Origin: Timema cristinae
Lineage: Eukaryota > Arthropoda > Insecta > Phasmatodea > Timematidae
Assembly (NCBI GenBank): GCA_039000515.1
Contig: JBCFYV010003508.1
Span: 48,073,265 to 48,137,264, forward strand
Direction: 5' to 3'
DNA: 64,000 nt
Part shown: piece after piece, positions 14,860 to 24,705 of the stretch
Position numbering within the stretch: the first letter of the stretch is position 1
Layout: every line of letters begins with the position of its first letter
Made by a program: the position numbers and the translations under genes
The notes under the pieces: generated by a model
Seen by the model: the letters and a program-made list of their open reading frames with translations, nothing else
Databases searched by the model: none
Told to the model about the DNA's origin: nothing

Positions 14860-15110
14860 AACACCTTAGCTCAGTTGGTAGCTTGTCTGTTTGCTGAGCT
14901 AACGGTCCCGGAATCGATTCCCGGTATGAACGAAATATTGATCATTAATGAAATGTGGGTCTACCTTTTCACATTGATGAATTAACGGGTGGGGACTCGA
15001 TGTTGTCTCTGTTTTAGATTTAAAATTTATCTATAAGTCGTGTGCTGATCTAATCAGTCGGCTCAGAAAGTACCGGTTAAATACCTCGAATAAATCAAAA
15101 TAAATTTTTT
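14860..15110 (+). mobile_element. SINE-E copy
   Basis: The head has box A TTAGCTCAGTTGG and box B AATCGATTCCCGG. The body follows (TTTTCACATTGATGAATTAA), then the D/E tail (AATCAGTCGGCTCAGAAAG) ending in AAATAAAT. Full length. Confidence 0.9.
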
Positions 15111-15882
15111 GAATTATTATGTTTCCTTACGACTTTAAAGTGCTAATTTGTAAGATCTGAAAATACCAACTTTTTCTAAGAAATGTTCTGAAGGAGAAAC
15201 AGTCGAATCTTCTGGATGCGTGAATAATTCTCTTTTTGGCAGATTAGTGTTTTTAGGAGTAATCTATCAATGGCATGACTATGCCATTCTCATATTTAAT
15301 TCAGTAGATTAATATTTTTTTTTGCACATTCTTTATTTAAAAAAAGATTATTCCTTTAACATTTTAACAATTAAGTGCTGTATTAATAAAATAAATAGGC
15401 TACATTCAAAAAGGACTTTCTTAACTTACATTACATTTATTTGTTGAATATTCCACTCCTAAATAGTTAAAAAGACACATTTCCTAAAATTGAATTTTTA
15501 GTTTTCGTCGTGTCGAAACCCAACTCTAGTTTCGACAAATGAGGAACATTGATTTAATAGGCCAATTTAATTATATTTATATCTCGTGTGAAATTTACAG
15601 ATATCACTATGTGGTAAACCGACAGTAAAAAATATATACTACAAATGCTATCGCAAAAGTTTAGACATAAAACCAATTAATTTCGCATAAGAAACTGTTC
15701 CTGTCCACTCTGGTCTAGGTAGTTGTCTTGTATTTACTATAGCACCACACTTGAGACGTACTAAGTCTGACTAAAACTGACCCTAATAGTTATTTTTACT
15801 ATTCAGGTGTATCAAGTGCTCTAAGTGTCCAAAGCTACACACAAAGTGTATTACCTCCTGATTCTCTGTGTTACATGTACAG

Positions 15883-16100
15883 AAGTTTCGGCGCCAAGTG
15901 CAGTAAGTGTTCTCGAGGTATCTCGGCGAGTGACTGGGTACGCAAGGCTCGAGACCACGTGTATCACCTCGCCTGTTTCGCTTGCGACGCTTGCAAGCGA
16001 CAGTTGAGCACCGGGGAAGAGTTCGCCCTTCACGAAGACAGGGTCCTCTGCAAGACCCACTACCTTGACGTCGTCGACGGAGGCAGAAGCTCTGCTGATG
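15883..16100 (+). CDS. Awh: LIM-homeodomain transcription factor, exon with LIM domain 2
   Basis: This exon encodes the second LIM zinc-finger domain of an Arrowhead/Lhx6/8-class nuclear transcription factor. In other animals these act in development; Drosophila Arrowhead is needed for imaginal cell formation. The acceptor is ...CATGTACAG before 15883 and the donor is GATG/GTGAGA at 16100/16101. The 72 full codons show C-x2-C-x18-H-x2-C-x2-C-x2-C-x18-C-x2-H, the LIM zinc ligand pattern. Segments such as [24 protein letters not shown] and [10 protein letters not shown] are diagnostic of this subfamily. The exon starts on the last base of a codon and ends in phase 1, which joins the homeodomain exon at 17772 in frame. 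An ATG at 15875 lies across the acceptor and is not the start. The LIM1 exon was not found upstream in this window, so the gene is partial here. Confidence 0.93.
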
Positions 16101-16249
16101 GTGAGAGCACACCTAGTCAAATTAAATTTAACAACTCTTTTTCTCCGCATTAAAAGTACAAATTATATTTGATGGTTTTCTTTTGTCCTATCAATCAAAT
16201 ATCTATACCTCCTGTGTTTTGATACACTAAGTCCATTTGCTGACAAGAA

Positions 16250-16870
16250 ATAGTCCTCATCGTGAACTGTTTCCAGCTTGTGGCCAGGTCCGTTTAGTAA
16301 ACTGCCTCCATCTCCTTCTGTCCTTCCTCCATTCTTACTCCTGCACTCTCTTCCACTCTTCTCCTCTCACTTGCACACTTGCTGCAAGCTATTCCTCTAA
16401 TCTCTTCCTTGTGGTCTCTTCCCTACATACTTCATATCCATTAATCTTCTTGGAATCCTCTCCTTTTCCATCCTCATTACGTGTCCATACCATCTCATCC
16501 TAGCTTCCTCCACTATCTCATGTACCCCAACTCTAGACCTTACATCTTCATTCCTAATCCTATCTCTCCTGGTGACAGCTAACATGATCCTCGAAAACTT
16601 CCTTTCTCTTTCATCCGAAGTCCAAGATTCCGCTGCATACGTTACTAATGGTATGAAGTATTACACTTGCTTACACAGTGGGACTCTTACACACCTGTGG
16701 AAAACCTGTCCTCACTGTCCTCATACATAATATTATATGCTGACACCTTTTGTCTCAATCACTCTACCCAGATACTTCACTCTCTTTGCTTCCTCCAACT
16801 CTCCTCCATCCAGTTTTATCATCTTTCTTGGCCTTGTTCTCTGCTTTGCTCAGAAATAGTAAATACTTAC
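16250..16870 (-). pseudogene. Non-LTR retrotransposon reverse transcriptase remnant
   Basis: On minus, frame 16397-16585 reads LAVTRRDRIRNEDV, then MRWYGHVMRMEKERIPRRL, then a KRPQGRD end. That is the typical C-terminal tail of LINE reverse transcriptases. Upstream pieces are frame-broken. It is related to 3.29-3.79 kb. It is inserted antisense in the Awh intron and has no intact open frame. Confidence 0.82.
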
Positions 16871-17334
16871 CAATGAATATTTCATTTTATAATAAATCAC
16901 TCAATTGTAAGACACAGCTCAACTAATTTAACACTTAATTACTATATTAAGTGTATACGTAATAATGTTAGATCTTCACTGAACTCACTATCCTTTTTGG
17001 TAATTTATTTAAAAAAATTGGATTCTAAAATCCAAAATTCTGACTTTGATTATTCAGTTATCATTTGGACATCAATTATGTTAATTTTGTTTACGGTTCA
17101 CCCTCCATATCCCGTGTGATTTTATCAATTAGTAATTTTTTTTTTTCGATATTTCAAATTACATTAATTGATCTTTTTTGCAATACAAGGGATTGTTAAT
17201 AAATTATATCTTAACACCACAATATAATCAGCGTAATTTACCTAAATAAATATTATATGATAATGCATACGGGGCTAAAATAATTAATAAACTACCGATA
17301 TAAAGTAATGTGACTGAATTACACGCAATTAAGT

Positions 17335-17655
17335 TTTATTTATTTATTTAAGATATTTAACGTGAACTTTCTAAACCGACAGATTAGCCTATATTATAAA
17401 CACGTGAGAATTTCTATAAGCGAGATTGCAAGATCCTACCAATTTTTCCGGGAAAGGTACTTTCACAGACCTTCTATGATTCTTTTACATACCACAATCG
17501 ACATGGGACCAACGGCTCTACTTCCCCCCCGAAGGAAGTTGTGCTACGGATTTTTATCACTCGAGGAACATCCGTTGACCCCAGCTGGGTTTGAACCCAC
17601 AATCATCGGGCCCTGAGGCGAGCACTTTACCTCAAGACCACCGAGGTCGACCGCA
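17335..17655 (-). mobile_element. SINE-D copy
   Basis: On minus, the head has box A-like GTGGTCTTGAGGTAAAGTG and box B GGGTTCAAACCC, then AAATCCGTAGCACAACTTCC, TGTCGATTGTGG, and the D/E tail with changed hairpin, ending in AAATAAAT. It lies just upstream of the homeodomain exon. Confidence 0.9.
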
Positions 17656-17771
17656 ATATATTCGTAGATGGATTTATTAAACGTGATTTTATCTTTAATT
17701 TTTTATTTTTATTATTCAAGCCACCCTCATAGCAGCCTTGTCCACGGAGTGTTATTTTATTTTAACTTTAG

Positions 17772-18083
17772 ACACAGCTGACAGCGAAAGTCACAGCGGT
17801 AGCAGCGGTAGCAGGTCAAAGACCAAAAGGGTCCGGACGACGTTCACCGACGAACAGCTGCAGGTGCTGCAGGCCAACTTCCAGTTGGATTCGAACCCGG
17901 ACGGTCAGGACCTGGAGAGGATAGCTCAGATCACAGGCCTGAGCAAGAGGGTGACCCAGGTGTGGTTCCAGAACTCCAGAGCGAGACAGAAGAAACACAG
18001 CACGATAGTCGCCCAACAGACTGACAGCAACATCCACATCCATCCTCATCATCGTCTTCTTGCTCACCAACTGCATCATTCTG
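17772..18083 (+). CDS. Awh: LIM-homeodomain transcription factor, homeodomain exon
   Basis: This exon encodes the DNA-binding homeodomain of the Awh-class factor. It begins in phase 1 (completing a GAC codon from the LIM2 exon) with a Ser-rich linker. The 60-residue homeodomain follows at about 17816-17995: [19 protein letters not shown] in helix 1, [20 protein letters not shown] in the middle, and recognition helix [15 protein letters not shown] with Gln50 and Asn51. The sequence is nearly that of insect Awh. After it come about 29 His/Gln-rich residues, then a strong donor CTG/GTGAGT at 18083/18084, again phase 1. If unspliced, the frame stops at 18104. The usual conserved C-terminal tail of the family was not recognised downstream. 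Confidence 0.95.
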
Positions 18084-18725
18084 GTGAGTGTGTGTTTCAA
18101 TTATAGCGTCTCCAATTTTGATTACGATTATTATTGGGGCTTTCTTTAAGTGTTGGTCAATTTTTTTAAATTTTAATTGGTTAAGATCATATGGTTTGTA
18201 TGTGTTTGTCAAATCTTAAAAATCAAGCGAGAACTTTTCTATTCTAAAAAGTAGTACTATTTTTCTCCATCGCGGCTCTAAGATCGGAATTTCTCTGTTA
18301 TCGTTGCCTCACCCAATAATAATAAAATGATCGTCATTACTTATAGGTAGGTTAAAACTGTCGAGTCCTGATGGGAGATTTTTGTGCTGATTGCTTTAAG
18401 TCTACCAAACAGATTTAAATCTTGCTACGTTAGTAAGTGCAGTGTTCCAATGAACATAATTAATAAATGTGCGCTCCATTTAACCAGAAAGGTATCCATA
18501 TCAGCTTGCACATTTCTGTCATGGCGTAGATTATAAGGTAGGGCCATAGCATAATTCATCAAGAAAAAAACTGATACCTTTCAGGATAAATGAAGTGTTC
18601 GTCTTTTATTATCATTTTCATTATTAATTACTAGTACCTCTGACCTTTCTTCGTATTAATTTCAACGTTCCACGTTAACTCACTTGTATGCCGGATATTA
18701 AGATATAAGGTGTTTTCTCTTGCAG
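18084..18725 (+). other. Awh: Candidate Awh intron after homeodomain exon
   Basis: It starts at the GTGAGT donor and could end at the pyrimidine-rich acceptor GTGTTTTCTCTTGCAG (AG at 18724-18725). Nothing else was recognised, apart from a weak inverted pair (AAAGGTATCCATATCAG near 18490, CTGATACCTTT near 18580). Confidence 0.45.
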
Positions 18726-18925
18726 TTCTCTTTCCTGCCAGATCACTTTAGATCATAGATCATAGATCAAGTACTCAAAGTGTTCTATGTTGCAGTTTTC
18801 ACTTCGATCCCTCTAGATCATAGTCCATACTCAAAGTGTTCTTTGCGTTTCACTTCAGATACTCTAGACATATATAGATCTGATCAATACAAAGTGTTCT
18901 ATGTGCTGTTCCGAGTCCTGAGGTC
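18707..18925 (+). repeat. Degenerate tandem repeat containing splice-acceptor-like motif
   Basis: About 3.5 units of 50-70 bp. Each begins with AAAGTGTTCTATGTTGCAG or a variant (18707, 18777, 18833, 18892) and continues with a TTTCACTTC...CTCTAGATCATA block. The first two units keep a usable TTGCAG. Confidence 0.65.
18726..18751 (+). CDS. Awh: Candidate terminal coding exon of Awh
   Basis: Joining phase 1 from 18083 to this acceptor gives eight residues (VLFPARSL) and a TAG stop at 18749-18751. The acceptor is good and the phase fits, but the tail is far shorter than in known family members and lacks their conserved C-terminal sequence. The same acceptor-like motif is repeated downstream. 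This may be an alternative end or a false exon. Confidence 0.3.
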
Positions 18926-18946
18926 ATCTGCCTCCTGATCTTTGTC

Positions 18947-18993
18947 TCATCCGACTGGAGTGTGCTCTCACAATGCTATACTCTGTCGGATGA
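18947..18993 (+). other. Strong hairpin, 17-bp stem
   Basis: TCATCCGAC at 18947-18955 pairs with GTCGGATGA at 18985-18993. After a one-base bulge a second eight-pair stem with three G-U pairs closes an 11-base loop. It may be a 3' UTR structure of Awh. Function unknown. Confidence 0.5.
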
Positions 18994-19424
18994 CGTCCAC
19001 CCTTACCTTGTGCAAGAGCCCTGGCACCTCCTCGATTACATGGTGCTGATAGTCCCACGCGGGAATAGGGGGGATAGGAGAGTTGAACTGAGAACAGGAC
19101 ATGTCTAACTTCTTACAAACCACTAGCGAAACGATCTATCAGGACTATTTTTTTTACCGAAACGTATAAAAACGAACTTACCGATACATACGGTTTTATG
19201 GTTTTAATTTTACTTTATTAGAAAGTATGCATCTTTACTTCGGAGAGTGTCGTTTTTGTGTCACGTGCACACAAAAAAAGTCTACAAAAGCAAACTAAAC
19301 TGACGTTTTAAGTTTAATTAGCTTAATATCATTTTAGATTATACTTCACTCGTTATATCGTGTGTACAGCTAAGAGAAAATCCATTAAAACATGAATATT
19401 TCAAGCAAAATTTAGGGTACTTGA

Positions 19425-19735
19425 GAAAATGGTGGTGTGTTTGCAGTTTTTATAGAAACACATTGTTTTGGTCAAAATATATTAAATATTGCTCCAGTAC
19501 GAAAATAGAGTTTAATTTTAGATGAGAAACTTTTTAAATGAAGATAAAAAGTCGTTAATAAATCTCAGGACATCAAGAATATCGACAGATATTCAACAAC
19601 TGTTGATATCACCAGATGAAGAACATTAAACTCTGTTTCTACTGGAGCAATATTTTATTTATTTTGGACAACAAAGGTTTTGATATAAAAATTGCTAAAG
19701 CACTGACCTTTTCACGCGTCCCCTTCATCCACATC
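19425..19735. mobile_element. Long-TIR foldback element, copy 1
   Basis: The two arms of about 95 bp are inverted copies. The left runs from GAAAAT near 19425 through TTGCTCCAGTA to AGAGTTTAATTTTAGAT. The right runs from ATTAAACTCTGTTTCTACTG to CCTTTTCACGCGTCCCCTTC. The middle holds the near palindrome GATATTCAACAACTGTTG. No coding potential. Same family as 38.2, 41.4, 46.9 and 52.8 kb. Confidence 0.82.
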
Positions 19736-19855
19736 AATTTCATCACTTGATATAACCTTGTAACAAATTAGGTGATTAGAAAGGTCCTAATAAAGCATAT
19801 CTGTATTTATAATTTCCCAATGTGTCTTTACACGACCTCCAGAAGCTTCTAGATG

Positions 19856-20465
19856 CAGGGGTGTCAAGCTCAAACCGGTGTGGGGGCCTAGACTCAGGGT
19901 GTCAAGCTCAAACGTGTGGGGGCCTAGATTGCAGGGGTGTCAAGCTCAAACCGGTGTGGGGCCTAGACTGCAGGGGTGTCAAGCTCAAACCGGTGTGGGG
20001 GCCTTAAGTACTGCCCAGGAGGTGTCAAGCTCAAACCGGTGTGGGGCTAGACTGCAGGTGTCAAGCTCAAACGGTGTGGGCTAGACAGCAGGGGTGTCAA
20101 GCTCAAACCGGTGTGGGGGCCTAGACTGCAGGGGTGTCAAGCTCAAACCGGTGTGGGGGCCTAGACTGCAGGGGTGTCAAGCTCAAACCGGTGTGGGGGC
20201 CTAGACTGCAGGGGTGTCAAGCTCAAACCGGTGTGGGGCCTAGATTGCAGGGTGTCAGCTCAACCGGTGTGGGGGCCTAGACTGCAGGGGTGTCAAGCTC
20301 AAACCGTTGGGCCTAGACTGCAGGGTGTCAACTCAACGGTGTGGGGCCTAGATTGTCAGTGTGGGTGGTCAAGCTCAAACCGTGTGGGGCCTAGATGCAG
20401 GGTGTCAAGCTCAAACGTGTGGGGCCTAGATTGCAGGGGTGTCAAGCTCAAACCGGTGTGAAGGC
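19856..20465. repeat. 40-bp minisatellite, about 15 copies
   Basis: The unit contains GGGGTGTCAAGCTCAAACCG then GTGTGGGGGCCTAGACTGCA. Many units have lost one or more bases, mainly in G runs. The unit includes the hAT end itself, so the array grew from the transposon's terminus. Confidence 0.95.
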
Positions 20466-21094
20466 CGCATTATATCATTAAGGAGGCATTGTCGGCTACA
20501 CATAGGATTTAGATTTATTATATTATACATTTTAAATGTTATACAAAATTAAAAAGCTTACCATTTTCTCCCCCTCGACCACTTTTTCTTCTTCAAATAT
20601 ACTGATTTCTACAAACATATTTTTTTAAATGTTGACTCAAAAGGAAATTTAAAAAAAAACACCATATTTTAACTGTCAATTTACAATATTAAAAAAAATT
20701 TCAAAAATAAATAGTAATAAAATAAACTTTGTTCAAAATTCAAATAATATTCATTTTAAGCAAAATGTCAGGATGGTAATTTATCACATCTACTGTTTGT
20801 TGTAAATCTGGCATCACTTCTCACTTAGTAAATTATTAAAATCTGGAGAAATATTTTGACTTGAAACAATCCTCACTGTGCTTTGTAATGTTCATCTATA
20901 GGCTGACTTCTTAACTAGGATTTATTCAATTTTAAAAGGTAAAAAACTGTTAACAAATTTATGTTCTTCCGAACAGTGATAGTATTTTAGCTGCGTTCAT
21001 TTTGATTGTGGAATATTTATCCCCCAAATACTCGAGTAAAACTCTGATAGGGCTGTTTTAAACGCGCCCACGCGCCGTACCTTTGACACCCCTG
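19856..21094. mobile_element. Non-autonomous hAT-like transposon with amplified left end
   Basis: CAGGGGTGTCAA at 19856-19867 and its exact inverse TTGACACCCCTG at 21083-21094 bound a 1,239-bp segment. CAGGGGTGTCAA is a known hAT-type terminal repeat. After the 40-bp array the text continues AAGGCCGCATTATATCATTA, as expected of hAT subterminal DNA. The interior (20466-21060) is AT-rich and noncoding. The eight bases on each side do not match, so no clean target duplication is visible. Confidence 0.7.
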
Positions 21095-21169
21095 CATTAG
21101 AAGACCTAGAAACCTGAGACCTTGCACACATAAGCTGGAGACCGCAGGACAGAACCTACTGGAACAGGA

Positions 21170-21280
21170 TTTTCAATTTATTATATTATATATTTCGACC
21201 ATGCCAGTAATCGAACCTGGTCCCATAGCTCAGAAGACAGCTAGGTTACCGACTGAGCTAAGGTGTCGCACAGTTGATTT
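21170..21280 (-). mobile_element. SINE-E fragment (head)
   Basis: On minus, CTTAGCTCAGTCGGTAACC (box A) and GGTTCGATTACTGGCATG (box B) are present. The body and tail are missing. Confidence 0.75.
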
Positions 21281-21599
21281 TATAACGCGCATGCGCGCTA
21301 GAGTCCTGAACTTTAACCTATTTAATATTCTTCTGTTAGATTGTCTATCGTGACTCAATTGCAAATAATATGGGTTTATTTATTCTAGGTTAGGGTTCAG
21401 CTTGTACACTTCTTTAACCTCAGAGCAGTATTCTTGACTCGCATATCGTGATATAAAGAATATTGATACTAAAATATTATTCAAAAATGCTGAAATAATG
21501 CCATGACACTTTGTTGATAGATTTTTCAACATCAATGATAAGCTTGAATTATTGAATGTCATGATACGAAATATTAATATTTCACGTCAGGGCCACATC

Positions 21600-21725
21600 A
21601 ATCGTAGCCTGCCCAATTTGTGTAAAGATTGGCCAATACTGATGTACCGTTGTACTAAAGTACTAACAGTACATTCTTTACGTGGAGACTCTCTCCATGT
21701 CCCGATGAGATGAGGTGATGAGGAA
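21600..21725 (-). mobile_element. SINE-G fragment (3' part)
   Basis: It matches the 3' part of SINE-G in reverse: GCCTGCCCAATTTGTGTAAA, GATGTACCGTTGTACTAAAG, CTCTCCATGTCCCGATGAGA. It stops where the minisatellite would begin, with at most one unit. Confidence 0.75.
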
Positions 21726-21769
21726 TCTACCTGTCACTTCTATTTTTTATCCACTGATTTTCGTTGGGT

Positions 21770-22190
21770 ACGTTCTTATCTTCTCGGTAAAATTCAAAAG
21801 GTAGTTTTAAATAACGTGCACCCAACCCGGCGCCCTGTTAGATCTGGTTTACTGCAAGTCTCTGTACTTGGGCCACTTTTATTCTCTTTATTCATTAATG
21901 ACTTACCTTACGAACTATAACACCTCCACGCAGGTGATTACAAAATATACACCTTTCTGACAATACTGTGAACTTACGTGCAACTATAAACCAGATTAAA
22001 ACCCTTCATGACAAGTTGTAATGGGTTGCAACTTGACCCCACAAACAATGATTTTTGGGACAGTAAGGCTCTTGTCTAAGGAACAAAGCTCTAGCCTTCA
22101 CAGTATATTACTTATTACCATGTAGATCACAAACTAAGAATTTAGGAATGAAAATTTGACCTGAACTAATCAATTTATCAAAACATGCCA
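21770..22190 (+). pseudogene. Non-LTR retrotransposon reverse transcriptase fragment
   Basis: From 21852 the plus frame reads LQVSVLGPLLFSLFINDLPY, then a stop. This is the classic QGSVLGPLLF...INDLP block before the catalytic YADD of CR1/Jockey/I-type LINE reverse transcriptases. The expected ADD and downstream residues appear frame-shifted (AGDYKIYTF), so the copy is dead. Neither end of the element is recognisable. Confidence 0.82.
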
Positions 22191-22384
22191 TGTGAATTTG
22201 GTATTCAATTCATAATTTTGCATCATGCTATTATATCAAAGCCACTATTTATTTGTAGATTATTTAGAAGGAAATTGGTTTTACCAACATTCATAAACCA
22301 ATGAGAGTATATTTCAAAATTACTTGTTTTTGTTCAGAAAAAATAAACCCTCCGATGACATTGCTCTTTTAAAACCAATAATTT

Positions 22385-22391
22385 TATATTA

Positions 22392-22443
<52 letters not shown>

Positions 22444-22600
22444 TTTAGCACCGCGTCTTACTACCCGATCGGATTATACGCACTTACGCTAATGTGTAAT
22501 GGTAGGGTGATTGTGGATGAAATGGAGGACCTACAGCTTAACGTGGAATCCGAACCACGGTGGTGGCCTGGCATTCCACACATTCACAAGATGTACCAAA
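22385..22600 (-). mobile_element. SINE-B 3' half with long (TTA)n tail
   Basis: Reverse-oriented SINE-B tail and body (AGCACCGCGTCTTACTACCC ... CCACGGTGGTGGCCTGGCAT), cut before the tRNA-like head. Its 3' tail is an expanded (TTA)n tract, 22393-22445. Confidence 0.88.
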
Positions 22601-22619
22601 ATATTTAATTTTATATTCA

Positions 22620-22960
22620 TTTAATCTATAATAATAAAAGGAAGTGTTTGTTTGTTTGTTTGTTTGTTTGCGATGCTCAGCTAAATCTACGGCCCGCAGA
22701 GATCTGATATTTTTAACACAGGGGGCGGAAGGGGGTCCGATTACACCTCGAGGCAGGATTTTTAAATTTTTAATCAGCTTTTAATTAAGCTATTTTTAAC
22801 AAATTTTTAAAGGAAATATGTTTAATCTGGTTCACGTTTCATAGATAACGTTTCCATTTGAAATCGGGCACCATGGGAGGGGGGGGGAGGCTTATAGCAC
22901 AGTGGTTCATGGGCAGGATTGCTAGTGTTTAATAAAAAGTAATCAAATAATGTGGTGTTA
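22620..22960. other. Unclassified region with GTTT microsatellite
   Basis: (GTTT)n lies at about 22648-22670, followed by GC-richer text (CTACGGCCCGCAGAGATCTG, GGGGGCGGAAGGGGGT). The layout resembles ends of arthropod mobile elements, but I cannot name one. Confidence 0.3.
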
Positions 22961-22977
22961 TCACGTGTGACCTTCTA

Positions 22978-22983
22978 TTTATT
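22978..22983 (-). promoter_or_regulatory. CPVL: Poly(A) signal of the carboxypeptidase gene
   Basis: AATAAA on the minus strand about 105 bases beyond the TGA stop at 23086-23088. It is in a fitting place for the mRNA 3' end, but this is by motif only. Confidence 0.5.
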
Positions 22984-23085
22984 CATGAAAGACTACACGT
23001 GCTCTATATATCTGTCTCTTCTCCGACATCCCAACAGGATGTAAATAGAGTTCCGTTGTCGAGGAAGGACCGCCACTTCAAGGTA

Positions 23086-23290
23086 TCAAGGTAGTTCGTT
23101 CCTGGTGATCCTGTAGATAAGATCGAAGGCTTGTTTCGGTACATACAATGGCACGTTGTGGCCGGCCCCTCTCACCATGATCTCGGTGAGATTACCTCCT
23201 TTCTTGACGAAACCCGCCAGTTCTCCATCAACGAACCATTTGTGTCTCTCAGCGCTAAGATACTCTTCTCTGCTAGTGAACTCCAGTGAT
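23086..23290 (-). CDS. CPVL: Serine carboxypeptidase (CPVL-like), last exon
   Basis: The exon encodes the C-terminal 67 residues and TGA stop. The acceptor GTGTTGTTCCAG sits before 23290, and the first base completes an Arg codon from the previous exon. It carries the catalytic histidine in VRGAGHNVP, preceded by ELAGFVKKGGNLTEI and followed by PKQAFDLIYRIT, as in the S10 family. NLT is a possible N-glycosylation site. The end NELP is close to family length. Open frames on the plus strand here are shadows. Confidence 0.96.
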
Positions 23291-23369
23291 CTGGAACAAC
23301 ACGAGACACTTGCACATTGCGGCCCACCCGACCCTTTATTGAAGCGCTGGACCACTTGATTACTGGCCG

Positions 23370-23525
23370 TACTTTGGGTACATCTGCTGAAAGGGGAATT
23401 ACCCCAATGGCCACCAGGGGTTGGTTTGTAAGGCTTAATTTAGGTTTAAATGTTTTCACTGGTTCCACACCCTCATACTCTCTATCATCGTCATACTCAC
23501 TACCTTCCTCAAGCTAATATTTTAA
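23370..23525 (+). mobile_element. SINE-G fragment in carboxypeptidase intron
   Basis: Body sequence AATTACCCCAATGGCC, then TTTTCACTGGTTCCACACCC and only about two to three copies of the CATACTCACTA unit. The tRNA-like head and 3' part are absent. It lies in the intron 23291-23928. Confidence 0.75.
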
Positions 23526-23928
23526 ATTTGAACATAATATATAATGCAAATATATGAAGGTAGAGTGTGTGGATCAATAGGAAGGGATAGGTTATTTAGA
23601 TGTGGTCAAATGTTGTAGACGAATGTGTGACAAAGAGAAATATTAATAGTTTTAGTAATAAAATCACATGTATGACTCTGTGTATGGATGTTGTTGAAGA
23701 AGGGAGTAGTCAAGGATAGGGAAGTGTGGAGAAAGTTAATTAGGGTGGATTAAGTACGGAGTTTGTTTTTTGAGCTTTCATGCACAGTTTCTTGCCTAAT
23801 CCGTAACGGAACGGCGTGATTAGGTATGCATGTATTGTATATAATGTAATATTTCCTATATACACATTTAAAACATGCAAAGTGATCTCGTATATCGCCA
23901 TATTTCACACGTGTGAGTGTTCACAAAC

Positions 23929-24132
23929 CTGCACAGATTCACTATCAGCGGGTATCCCACGATGATGTCCAGTTCTCCGTTGAAGAAGACAACTCTATAT
24001 CCGTTGTTGAGGAGTTCTTCCACCTTGGGTCGAGCAGACACCATCAACTCCTTCAGCATAGTATCCATCGCTACATAATTAGCTTCATCAAAACTGGCAT
24101 CACCCACGTGTAGCGCAGTCCTCACGTCAGCC
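23929..24132 (-). CDS. CPVL: Serine carboxypeptidase (CPVL-like), penultimate exon
   Basis: Acceptor CATGTTTCAG before 24132; donor CAG/GTTTGT at 23929. The first base completes a codon and the exon ends on two bases, both fitting the last exon. It starts ADVRTALHVG, the family's R-x-A-hydrophobic-HVG block. It later has YRVVFFNGELDIIVGYPL, with the catalytic aspartate in LDIIVG. 67 full codons. The upstream neighbour in the mRNA is missing (see 24133-27870). Confidence 0.96.
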
Positions 24133-24164
24133 CTGAAACATGGTTCAACCATTGATATGGTGTA

Positions 24165-24705
24165 AACCCGCTCAGGTAGCCACATGGTCTAGCGCGCCAC
24201 TCTTGCAGGGGACTAGACTGCCGATGACGGGGAGATCGAGGTTCGAATATCAGTCGGGTGTACTGATAGTGGTTTTCCAAAATGGTTTTTCCACTCTACC
24301 TCCACGCAAATGGGGGTACACTTCCTCTAAATATAGCCTTCCTAATCCCTAAAACTGTTAACGTAATTAGTGATCATAATACTTAGAACCAACCGCATCT
24401 TACTACGCGTTTGGGCTGTACGCCTAAATACTAATTACGCTTATTGGTTAGGAATTGGGAAGGTTGAATATAGAAGAAGTGATCATGCATTTGCATGAAG
24501 GGAGAGTGGAAAACAAACTAAGAAAACCTCCCTAGGTTCACCTGAGTGAGATTTTAACCTCGGTTTCCCCATCCTTGGTAGTCTATCTAGTCCTACATGA
24601 AACTAGCGCGTTAGCTTACTACGCAACCGGGGTGAGTAGTAGATTAGTAGGCTTACATAAGCGTATAACCCGAACGGTTAGTAAGATTTAGTGCTAATAA
24701 AAAAT
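24165..24705 (+). mobile_element. SINE-C copy split by an antisense SINE
   Basis: Head and body at 24165-24390 (GTAGCCACATGGTCTAGCG, box B GGTTCGAATATC). The tail resumes at about 24650-24705 (AAGCGTATAACCCGAACGG ... TGCTAATAAAA). The head starts about 33 bp from the acceptor of the 23929-24132 exon, antisense to the gene. Confidence 0.85.
24391..24645 (-). mobile_element. SINE-A-like copy nested in SINE-C
   Basis: Reverse SINE with tail ACCGCATCTTACTACGCG, body GGAGAGTGGAAAAC and head remnant AGCGCGTTAGCTTACTACGC. It is diverged but still later than its host SINE-C, whose tail it interrupts. Confidence 0.75.

Larger units (their letters stand above)
16101..17771 (+). other. Awh: Awh intron between LIM2 and homeodomain exons
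   Basis: A 1.67-kb phase-1 intron with canonical GTGAGA donor and TTTAACTTTAG acceptor. It holds an antisense LINE remnant (16.25-16.87 kb) and an antisense SINE-D (17.34-17.65 kb). The rest is AT-rich. No further exon was seen. Confidence 0.85.

Noticed and set aside
14860..14930. tRNA gene
   Set aside because: Box A and B are good, but there is no full acceptor stem and the sequence runs into a SINE-E body. The same holds for other tRNA-like heads in the window.
15806..15836. [11 protein letters not shown] reading just before the LIM2 exon, resembling a zinc knuckle
   Set aside because: It precedes the better acceptor, is not in frame with family alignment and lacks the rest of a LIM1 domain. 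The likeness to the exon start (CAAGTGCNNTAAGTG) may be chance.
23156..23517. Plus-strand frames over the carboxypeptidase last exon and intron
   Set aside because: Shadows of the minus-strand exon and of a SINE-G fragment.
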